A stretch of DNA of 64,000 bases from QKTW01 sp052161885 (GTDB taxonomy: Bacteria; Bacteroidota; Bacteroidia; Chitinophagales; Chitinophagaceae). Position 1 is the first letter of the stretch, and each line of letters starts with the position of its first letter. The translations under genes and the position numbers were made by a program. The stretch spans positions 5,208,001 through 5,272,000 of the forward strand of contig CP197396.1 of NCBI GenBank assembly GCA_052161885.1, read 5' to 3'. Under the pieces are notes generated by a model. That model was not told where the DNA came from. It ran no database searches and saw only the letters and a program-made list of their open reading frames with translations. This document shows positions 57,484 through 64,000 of this stretch, piece after piece.

Positions 57484-58356
57484 ATGAAGCGAATTAAATA
57501 TTTAATGTTGTGTGCGTCTTTGTTAATGGCAGGAAAAAGAACCACAGCTGCAAAAATGGAGCGCATCGGCCTGAAATCGGCCATGGAGCAGGGAATGGTT
57601 ACTTTGCAGGCGCGGGCCGCAAAGAATGGTTATCATGAAATAAAGCTGCAGTTGAAAAATACGACTACGCACGCCATGCAGGTGGTGCTGGATCCCGCGC
57701 TTACTTTTCGCCCGGCTGACACTTCTTACCAGGATCTCGTAATAGCCGGCGACCGTACTTTAGTGCTTACTGGCAGGCAAACCCAGGAGCTTACGGTACC
57801 TTCTTTCTGTGCCAAAAGCTATGCGGCATCGCCGGCTAGTGATATATCCTATACTTTCTGGAGGCAGGGCGACAGCAGTATGTTACATCTTATGGAATTT
57901 GTTGCAAAGGAGCATTTATATGACGACCTGGGACAAAATGCAGTCTGGGTGCTTACCAATCATCATGAACTGAACGGAGTTTTTGATGCATCAAGACCTG
58001 CGGTATCTATGAAGCTGGTACAACTTATGGCTTCACTTACAGGTTTGCCACTGCCTGAATATTTTAAAGGATATAAACTGCAGGATATTCCCGGCCGGCC
58101 CGCATTTGTACCAAAAGTACTGAAGATGTACGCCATCTTCGAATGGAAACTGGATGTTCCGAAAGTATTAACCGCAGGCATTTATAACGAAGAAGGAAAA
58201 ATGATACAGCCGGTAATGGAGCAATACGAGTTTCCGAAAGGAGGCAACAGGATCACGGTTACTTTTGAAGCAGAACACGTAAAAGCCGGTAATTATTATA
58301 TCCGCCTGACGGATGGAGCCCTGGTGCTAAAGGAGACTAAAGTAACGGTAGACTAA
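57484..58356 (+). CDS. Secreted hypothetical protein
   Basis: A 290-residue exported protein. The ATG at 57484 gives MKRIKYLMLCASLLMAGKRTTAAK, a usable signal peptide. An in-frame ATG at 57478 and an extension to 57397 are less likely. The mature protein seems beta-rich: LQLKNTTTHAMQVVLDPALTFRP near 60-85, then TFWRQGDSSMLHLMEFVAKEHLY, a middle segment around LPLPEYFKGYKLQDIPG, and a C-terminal FEWKLDVPKVLTAGIYNEEGKM plus TFEAEHVKAGNYYIRLTDG that resembles a beta-sandwich sorting-type domain. Function unknown. Confidence 0.6.
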   Translation: MKRIKYLMLCASLLMAGKRTTAAKMERIGLKSAMEQGMVTLQARAAKNGYHEIKLQLKNTTTHAMQVVLDPALTFRPADTSYQDLVIAGDRTLVLTGRQTQELTVPSFCAKSYAASPASDISYTFWRQGDSSMLHLMEFVAKEHLYDDLGQNAVWVLTNHHELNGVFDASRPAVSMKLVQLMASLTGLPLPEYFKGYKLQDIPGRPAFVPKVLKMYAIFEWKLDVPKVLTAGIYNEEGKMIQPVMEQYEFPKGGNRITVTFEAEHVKAGNYYIRLTDGALVLKETKVTVD

Positions 58357-58570
58357 CCCCGGACGGGGGAGATTTGTGTTTTCTTGAAAATTTAATACTT
58401 GCCGGATAGGGGTTTTTATCAGAAGTTTGCGTCTGAATAAAACGTGCAGGAAAAATATATCTGAACCTTCGTGTAACATTTTGGGCACTTTCTGCATTAA
58501 TAGTACCGCAATATATCAGTGCGGCTAAACTGAAAATCCGGACATAATTTAAAATCTTGTATTCAATCTG

Positions 58571-60904
58571 ATGAAAACACACAGCCACATTTTTGTGACT
58601 CTACTACTCCTGTTGTGCTCCGCCGGCGCTATTGCACAACAGAAATTTACGGTAAGCGGTACGGTAAAAGACCTTAAGAATGGCGAACAGCTTATAGGAG
58701 CTACTATCCAGGTGCAGGAAATGAAAGGCACAGGTACCGTTACCAACGAATATGGATTTTACTCCATCACGCTCCCGGCCGGCACCTACACATTCGATTT
58801 TTCCTACAGCGGCTACAAGACCATCACAGAAAAAATTACCCTGTCGCAAAACCAGCGCCATGATATATCGCTGGGCACAGGTGATAATGAGCTGAAGGAG
58901 GTAGTAGTAAGCAGTGTGGCCAAAAACAACAACGTTACCAATGCACAAACGGGCGTTGAAAAGCTGGATATAAAAGATATTAAAGATATTCCCGTACTGT
59001 TTGGCGAGCGCGATGTAATGAAAACGTTACAGCTGTTACCCGGCGTGAAATCTGCGGGAGAAGGCAACAGCGGCTTTTATGTACGTGGCGGTTCTGCAGA
59101 TCAGAACCTCATATTGCTCGATGAAGCGCCCGTTTACAATGCATCGCACCTGCTGGGCTTCTTCTCTACATTTAATTCTGATGCCATCAAAAATGTAACG
59201 TTGTACAAAGGCAATATGCCTGCCCAGTATGGCGGTCGTCTTTCCAGCGTGCTGGATGTGAAAATGAACGACGGTGATAAAGAGAATTATAATGTAAGTG
59301 GTGGCTTAGGCCTTATTTCTTCCAAACTGCAGGTGGAAGGCCCTATTAAAAAGAAAAAAAGCTCTTTCCTGATCACCGGCCGCAGAACGTATGCCGATAT
59401 GTTCCTGAAGCTTTCCAATGATAGTTCGCAACGCAATAACAAGCTTTACTTCTACGACCTGAATGCCAAAGCCAACTGGGATTTCTCCGATAAAGACAAG
59501 CTCTATCTTTCCGGTTATTTCGGTAAAGACGTGATCGGTGTGGGCGATGTATTCGGTATCAACTGGGGAAATACTACAGCTACATTACGCTGGAATCATA
59601 TTTTCAGCAGCCGCCTGTTTTCAAACACTTCTGCCATTTACAGCAAGTATAACTACGTTATCTCTATCAATTCAAACGGTACAGACTTTAAGATCACTTC
59701 ACGTATCCAGGACTGGAACCTGAAGCAGGAGTTCCAGTATTTCCTGAATCCGTCCAATTCACTGAAGTTTGGTTTCAACACGATTTATCATACAATTACT
59801 CCGGGTGAAATAACTTCAACAGGTGGGAATAACATCAATAATATGGCGCTGGATAAGCGTTACAGCTGGGATAATGCCATATATGTAAATAATGAGTGGA
59901 AAGCCTCACAACGTCTGAATGTAAATTATGGCATACGTGCCACAGCCTTCAGCATATTGGGTGCAGGTAAATATTTTGATTTTGACAACGCAGGCAACGT
60001 ACTGGATACGATGCATTACAGCAGTGGCCAGTTTGTTAAGACGTATTTCAACGTAGAGCCGCGTGCTTCTGCCTCTTTTATCATAAATGAAGAATCTTCG
60101 GTAAAGGCTTCTTATGCGCGCAATACGCAAAACCTGCACTTGCTGTCCAACTCTACATCTGCAAGTCCTACCGATCGCTGGATCGCCAGCACAAACAATA
60201 TAAAACCGGAGATCGCAGACCAAGTGGCTTTGGGTTACTATCGCAATTTTGATGATAACAAGTATGAGTTCAGCGTGGAAACTTATTACAAAGCGATGCA
60301 GAACCAGATCGATTATAAGAATGGCGCAGATATTTATGGTAATGAGCTTGTGGAAAGCCAGTTGCTTTTTGGTAAAGGCAGAGCTTACGGCGTAGAGTTT
60401 TATGTAAAAAAGAAAGTAGGCCGCTTTACAGGTTGGATAGGTTATACACTTTCCCGTACGGAAAAGCTGATAGATGGTATTAATAACGACAGCTGGTATC
60501 CGGCCAAGCAGGACCGTACACACGATATTTCTGTAGTGGGTATTTATAAGCTCAACAGTAAATGGACTGTTTCGGCAACATGGGTGTACTATACAGGTAA
60601 TGCAGTTACCTTCCCGAGTGGTAAATACACGATCGATAACCAGACTGTGTTTTACTACACAGAACGGAATGGCTACCGTATGCCGGCTTATCACCGCCTG
60701 GATCTCGGCGCTACCAAAAAGCTGAAAGAGCACAAGCATTTTACGTCAGAGCTGGCATTCAGCCTGTACAATGCTTACGGTCGTGAAAATGCCTACAGCA
60801 TTGAATTCCGCCAGAGCGAATCGAACCCGCAACGAACAGAAGCAGTGCAGACAACACTTTTCCGCTGGGTGCCTTCCATTTCCTATAACTTTCATTTTAA
60901 ATAG
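58571..60904 (+). CDS. TonB-dependent receptor with carboxypeptidase-like regulatory domain
   Basis: A 777-residue outer membrane receptor, same architecture as the one at 42744. Signal peptide to about residue 18 (SAGAIAQQ), CarboxypepD_reg-like domain (SGTVKDLKNGEQLIGATIQV, TVTNEYGFYSITLPAGTY), plug (NAQTGVEKLDIKDIKDIPVLFGE, GFYVRGGSADQNLILLDEA, PAQYGGRLSSVLDV), then a barrel ending VPSISYNFHFK. It is followed by a DUF4249 lipoprotein and a small lipoprotein at 17-bp and 7-bp spacing, so these three form an uptake or surface unit. Ligand unknown. Confidence 0.93.
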   Translation: MKTHSHIFVTLLLLLCSAGAIAQQKFTVSGTVKDLKNGEQLIGATIQVQEMKGTGTVTNEYGFYSITLPAGTYTFDFSYSGYKTITEKITLSQNQRHDISLGTGDNELKEVVVSSVAKNNNVTNAQTGVEKLDIKDIKDIPVLFGERDVMKTLQLLPGVKSAGEGNSGFYVRGGSADQNLILLDEAPVYNASHLLGFFSTFNSDAIKNVTLYKGNMPAQYGGRLSSVLDVKMNDGDKENYNVSGGLGLISSKLQVEGPIKKKKSSFLITGRRTYADMFLKLSNDSSQRNNKLYFYDLNAKANWDFSDKDKLYLSGYFGKDVIGVGDVFGINWGNTTATLRWNHIFSSRLFSNTSAIYSKYNYVISINSNGTDFKITSRIQDWNLKQEFQYFLNPSNSLKFGFNTIYHTITPGEITSTGGNNINNMALDKRYSWDNAIYVNNEWKASQRLNVNYGIRATAFSILGAGKYFDFDNAGNVLDTMHYSSGQFVKTYFNVEPRASASFIINEESSVKASYARNTQNLHLLSNSTSASPTDRWIASTNNIKPEIADQVALGYYRNFDDNKYEFSVETYYKAMQNQIDYKNGADIYGNELVESQLLFGKGRAYGVEFYVKKKVGRFTGWIGYTLSRTEKLIDGINNDSWYPAKQDRTHDISVVGIYKLNSKWTVSATWVYYTGNAVTFPSGKYTIDNQTVFYYTERNGYRMPAYHRLDLGATKKLKEHKHFTSELAFSLYNAYGRENAYSIEFRQSESNPQRTEAVQTTLFRWVPSISYNFHFK

Positions 60905-60921
60905 TTAAGAAAAAACATCAG

Positions 60922-61710
60922 ATGAAAACCATTTTTCATATAGCCATAGTTGCCATAATATCTATATCATTTACCGCGTGTACCAAAGTGATACATGTGG
61001 ATCTCAACAGCTCCGATCCAAAACTGGTGGTGGAGGGCTCTGTAAATGATCAGCCGGGACCATACATGATCCATCTTTCCCGTTCGGTAAATTTTGACGA
61101 GGATAACACCCAGCCTCCGGTAACGGGAGCCATTGTAACAATTGCGGATAATGTAGCGGGCATCATGGATACATTGTCTGAGAACGCGCCGGGATACTAT
61201 TATACACACAGTATTTCCGGTGTTGCCGGGCATACTTACCTGCTTACCATAAATGATCACGGAGCTGTGTATAGTTGCCAAAGCACTATGCCGCAGCCGG
61301 TTGCACTGGACAGTGTGTATGTGACCAATTTCAACGCTTTTGGCAAAACAAGAAAACAGGTTACGCCGGTATTTAAAGACCCGGTAGGTATAAAGAATTT
61401 TTACCGTTTTGTAGAATACGTCGACGGCAAAAAGCTGGACCGCATTTTTGTTTACTCCGATAAGTTTACAGACGGGCTTATCAATAACCGGCCGATCATT
61501 AACCGGGATACGGATGTGATTACCGGTAATAACCTTAAACTGGAGATGCAGTGTATTGACGAAAATTCTTATAACTACCTGAACAGCCTTGATCAGTCTG
61601 CCCTGGGCGAGTCATCCACACCGGGAAATCCTGTTAATAATATTTCAGGTGGGGCGCTGGGCTATTTCAATGCTTATACCTCCAACAGCCGCAGTATTAT
61701 CGTACCTTAG
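60922..61710 (+). CDS. DUF4249 family lipoprotein
   Basis: A 262-residue lipoprotein of the DUF4249 family. Lipobox FTAC (Cys20), then LVVEGSVNDQPGPYMIHLSRSVNF near 35-60, VTIADNVAGIMDTL, GHTYLLTINDHGAVYSC and DSVYVTNFNA. DUF4249 lipoproteins usually follow a TonB-dependent receptor and resemble the surface lipoprotein partner. The gene starts 17 bp after the receptor stop codon. Function of the family is unknown. Confidence 0.9.
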   Translation: MKTIFHIAIVAIISISFTACTKVIHVDLNSSDPKLVVEGSVNDQPGPYMIHLSRSVNFDEDNTQPPVTGAIVTIADNVAGIMDTLSENAPGYYYTHSISGVAGHTYLLTINDHGAVYSCQSTMPQPVALDSVYVTNFNAFGKTRKQVTPVFKDPVGIKNFYRFVEYVDGKKLDRIFVYSDKFTDGLINNRPIINRDTDVITGNNLKLEMQCIDENSYNYLNSLDQSALGESSTPGNPVNNISGGALGYFNAYTSNSRSIIVP

Positions 61711-61717
61711 TGGTGCT

Positions 61718-61996
61718 ATGAAGAATGTATTTTTACTCCTGTTCTGTGCTGCCTGTTTCTCTTCATGTAAAGAAGACTGGAGCGATGAGTATAAAGACCA
61801 GTATCGTGAAAGCTGCATGGAGGAAGCCCGTCACTGGGCCGGCAGTGAGGCTGATGCCAAAGCGTATTGCGAATGTGCGCTGAACACGACGATGAAACAC
61901 TATACAACCATAGACGAAGTAGTGGAAAATAAAGACAGTGCGCAACTCGCAAAAGAATTAGATCAGTGTCGTGAAAATGCGATGAAAAGCAAATAA
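61718..61996 (+). CDS. Small Cys-containing lipoprotein
   Basis: A 92-residue lipoprotein. The ATG at 61718 is favoured because it starts a signal peptide ending in the lipobox FSSC (near residue 17); a frame extension to 61589 lies in the DUF4249 gene. The mature part is Glu/Lys/Asp-rich and helical with four more Cys (ESCMEEAR, AYCECAL, DQCREN), which likely form disulfides. It is 7 bp after the DUF4249 stop and ends with a strong terminator at 62015. Function unknown. Confidence 0.75.
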   Translation: MKNVFLLLFCAACFSSCKEDWSDEYKDQYRESCMEEARHWAGSEADAKAYCECALNTTMKHYTTIDEVVENKDSAQLAKELDQCRENAMKSK

Positions 61997-62014
61997 GGAA
62001 AATATTTTAAAAGG

Positions 62015-62047
62015 AAAATCCCGGTATCATGATGTTACCGGGATTTT
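62015..62047. terminator. Terminator of TonB receptor/DUF4249 operon
   Basis: Perfect 12-bp arms AAAATCCCGGTA (62015-62026) and complement (62036-62047), 9-nt loop, flanked by A and T runs; 19 bp after the small lipoprotein stop and 23 bp before the convergent 3-hydroxyacyl-CoA dehydrogenase stop. Confidence 0.85.
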
Positions 62048-62069
62048 TATATTTTGATAGTCTGTAGTC

Positions 62070-63233
62070 TTAAATAAATTTCCTCTTCTCGTGTACCATT
62101 TTACGCAGCAACACAGATGCGCGGTACCGGTCTTCGTGATAATCGTTATATAACTGATCCAGCGTATCCAGTACATCTTCAGCAGTCAGTTCATCACACC
62201 ACTGCAGCAGGCCCTTGGGATAGTTTACGCCTTTGGTCATCGCCAGCTCCAGGTCCTTTGCAGTGGCAATGTTCAGGTGCAATGCTTCTGCAGCTTCATT
62301 GATCAGCATGGCTACTACGCGTTCCACTATTTTTTGCCCCGTTTCTGCATCTTTATTGGGAACAGGTTGTGCCGTTCCTTCAGCATAATTATAAAATCCG
62401 CGGCCGGTTTTACGTCCCAGCCAGCCCGCTTCCAGCAATCGTTTTTGAGAAAAAGATGGTTTATACCGGGGATCGTAGAAGAAACTGGTAAATACTGTTT
62501 CTGTCACCACATAGTTCACATCATGACCTATATAGTCCATGAGTGTAAATGGCCCCATCCGGAAGCCGCCGAGCTCAGTAAGCGCCCAATCTATAGTGGC
62601 CATATCGGCTATGCCTTCTTCATAAATACGTATTGCTTCACCGTAATACGGGCGTGCTACACGGTTTACAATAAAGCCGGGTGTATCTTTTGTTATAACC
62701 GGAGCTTTTCCCCACCTCGTCATTAGGTCTTTGGCTACAGAAATAAGTTCAGGATTGGTTTGTACGGCAGGTATTACTTCTACCAGGGCCATGAGCGGGG
62801 CAGGGTTAAAGAAATGCAGGCCCAGTACGCGTTCCGATTTTTCACAGGCAGCGGCGATAGACGTTACCGAAAGTGATGAAGTGTTGGAGGCGAGTATACA
62901 ATCTGTTGAAACGATCTTTTCAACGGCACCGAATACAGATTTTTTAATTTCCAGCTTTTCTACAATGGCTTCTATAATAAGGTTGCACGATGCAAATGAT
63001 TCAAGTGTATCGGCAAACTGAAACCGGCCGAGGATTTCCGCTGCACTGGTTATCTTTCCTTTTTCTTCCAGTTTCTGAAGGGTAGAGGAGAGTGAGGTCT
63101 TTGCCTTATCAAGCGCTGCAGTATTGTTATCATAAAGAATAACATTGTGGCCTGCTGTGGCTGCTACCTGTGCAATACCAGAGCCCATTGCTCCTGAACC
63201 TATTACACCGATAATCCAGTTGTTTGTCTGCAT
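62070..63233 (-). CDS. 3-hydroxyacyl-CoA dehydrogenase
   Basis: A 387-residue NAD-dependent dehydrogenase that oxidises 3-hydroxyacyl-CoA to the 3-keto form. NAD loop VIGSGAMGSGIAQVAATAGH (10-29), ASNTSSLSVTSIA (about 115), VLGLHFFNPAPLM with the catalytic His near 141, and TPGFIVNRVARPYYGEA; a second C-terminal domain is also present. Two C-terminal 3HCDH domains (Asn-rich VNRVARPYYG and VNYPKGLLQWCDEL types) fit the PaaH/PaaC-type length rather than the 280-residue Hbd. An exact -7 element TATTTTTG is at 63285-63278, 45 bp before the ATG. Confidence 0.93.
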   Translation of the reverse strand: MQTNNWIIGVIGSGAMGSGIAQVAATAGHNVILYDNNTAALDKAKTSLSSTLQKLEEKGKITSAAEILGRFQFADTLESFASCNLIIEAIVEKLEIKKSVFGAVEKIVSTDCILASNTSSLSVTSIAAACEKSERVLGLHFFNPAPLMALVEVIPAVQTNPELISVAKDLMTRWGKAPVITKDTPGFIVNRVARPYYGEAIRIYEEGIADMATIDWALTELGGFRMGPFTLMDYIGHDVNYVVTETVFTSFFYDPRYKPSFSQKRLLEAGWLGRKTGRGFYNYAEGTAQPVPNKDAETGQKIVERVVAMLINEAAEALHLNIATAKDLELAMTKGVNYPKGLLQWCDELTAEDVLDTLDQLYNDYHEDRYRASVLLRKMVHEKRKFI

Positions 63234-63277
63234 ATTGAATCTTATTGAAATCTGTTTTGCTGTACTGTTTGCAGGCG

Positions 63278-63285
63278 CAAAAATA
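63278..63285 (-). promoter_or_regulatory. -7 promoter element of 3-hydroxyacyl-CoA dehydrogenase gene
   Basis: Minus-strand TATTTTTG, exact TAnnTTTG, 45 bp upstream of the ATG at 63233. Confidence 0.45.
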
Positions 63286-63306
63286 ATTATCCTGCCGGAT
63301 TCCGGG

Positions 63307-64000
63307 CTACATCATATTCATCCGCTCCCATTGCATCTGTGCAATGCGTATCTCGCCATAGGAAAAATCTTCTCCCAGTTGCTCGCGTACCTGCTTCATC
63401 GCTTTTGCGCTGCCGGTTGTTTTAAAAGCCTGAATGATCTGTTTCAGCTTACCGGCAGGTACCAGGTCTTCAGCCCGTACTTCGCCCGTTACAATGAAAG
63501 AGGCAAGATGTCCTTCAATAGTGCTGTGCGCCATACCGCGGCGGGCCGCTATTTCCGGTACATCAAATCCCTGTTTGAACAGGTCCAGCGTTACCTGCTG
63601 TGAGTTTCCTTTGCTGGTGGTGCTTACTACCCGGGTTAGTTTTTCTTTTTTCGGGCGTTTCAGGTGCATACGTGTTTCCAGGTTATGTTGCCGTGCATAT
63701 TGCCGCACAGCGTCGAGGAAATCCGGCCCGTATTTCGCCAGTTTATAATCGCCCATACCGGATATTTTCCGCATGCTGTCCATGTCTAGCGGCAGGTAAG
63801 TGGCCATTTCGGTAAGTGTGACGTCCGACATGATAATGTATGCTGGCTTGCCTTCTTCTTCTGCCAGCGTATAACGTACTTTCTTCAGCTGCTGAAGCAG
63901 TTTTGTATCGTGGCTTTCATCTGTTACTGTGATTTGCGTAGGCTGTTCTTTCCTGCTCACGATCATCACTTTCATCTTTCCCTGCAATATCGCCCTGCTC
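63307..64000 (-). CDS. recQ: RecQ C-terminal part (partial, runs off the right edge)
   Basis: The frame stays open to base 64000, so only the last about 230 residues are seen. They match the C-terminus of ATP-dependent DNA helicase RecQ: the end of the RQC domain (SRAILQGKMKVM), an HRDC domain (LLQQLKKVRYTLAEEEGKPAYIIMSDVTLTEMATYLPLD, ISGMGDYKLAKYGPDFLDAV), and the extra helix-turn-helix found in many Bacteroidota RecQ proteins (TLDLFKQGFDVPEIAARRGMAHSTIEGHL). Role: unwinding of recombination and repair intermediates. The helicase core is outside the window. Confidence 0.9.
   Translation of the reverse strand, partial: SRAILQGKMKVMIVSRKEQPTQITVTDESHDTKLLQQLKKVRYTLAEEEGKPAYIIMSDVTLTEMATYLPLDMDSMRKISGMGDYKLAKYGPDFLDAVRQYARQHNLETRMHLKRPKKEKLTRVVSTTSKGNSQQVTLDLFKQGFDVPEIAARRGMAHSTIEGHLASFIVTGEVRAEDLVPAGKLKQIIQAFKTTGSAKAMKQVREQLGEDFSYGEIRIAQMQWERMNMM

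Noticed and set aside
1..64000. tRNA, rRNA, transposase or prophage genes
   Set aside because: I scanned the gaps for typical tRNA arms and for transposase or phage motifs among the genes and saw none.

Overview
The window reads as a chromosomal segment of a Bacteroidota bacterium, most likely of the Chitinophagaceae/Chitinophagales (lineage is my inference). Signs seen directly: many lipoproteins with short signal peptides, carboxypeptidase-regulatory-domain TonB receptors, a DUF4249 lipoprotein, a DUF4175 giant, an HU-CCDC81/SPOR protein, few Shine-Dalgarno sequences, and repeated matches to the Bacteroidota -7 promoter element TAnnTTTG upstream of genes. I found no tRNA, rRNA, CRISPR array, transposase or prophage genes.

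Layout. 1-4.2 kb: small secreted proteins and lipoproteins (PKD, LprI-like, esterase). 4.2-10.4 kb: NAD(P)-binding epimerase, purine nucleoside phosphorylase, an ECF sigma factor with a small membrane partner, an arylsulfotransferase-like lipoprotein, an acyl-CoA dehydrogenase and a PI-PLC-like protein. 10.6-13.9 kb is accessory: an XRE regulator, a two-gene operon of an SMC/OLD-like ATPase and a putative PD-(D/E)XK protein (defence candidate), a nine-copy 21-bp tandem array, and an unknown gene. 14-17.4 kb: secreted protein, AraC regulator, a palindromic repeat island, aldehyde dehydrogenase. 17.8-19.8 kb: a compact RiPP locus made of a GG-leader precursor with two CPACRSG motifs, an MNIO (DUF692) enzyme and a partner protein. 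This is the most exciting element of the window. 19.8-37 kb is mostly core: YhcH-like, MutS2-like, DUF4175, thioredoxin, RarA, TIGR01777 oxidoreductase, metallophosphoesterase, flavin reductase, slipin, UPF0173 hydrolase, ParA/ParB, YkgJ. 37-45 kb: an envelope operon (TonB receptor, 1028-residue TPR protein, outer membrane barrel, then HU/SPOR protein). 45.4-50 kb: CDP-glucose/6-deoxysugar genes rfbF-rfbG-rfbC, a GNAT and an ALDH7-type dehydrogenase. 50-54 kb: small stress-type genes (esterase, DinB, VOC, YciI, TfoX-like). 54-64 kb: Mfd, a secreted protein, a TonB receptor/DUF4249/small lipoprotein operon, a 3-hydroxyacyl-CoA dehydrogenase and the 3' end of recQ.

How genes work together: the RiPP precursor is separated from its two enzyme genes by a strong hairpin, suggesting the peptide is made in excess; the enzyme genes overlap by 10 bp. 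ParA and ParB overlap and form the chromosome partition pair. rfbF and rfbG make CDP-4-keto-6-deoxyglucose from glucose-1-phosphate, with an RmlC-type epimerase next. Convergent gene pairs are separated by perfect hairpins that probably terminate both transcripts.
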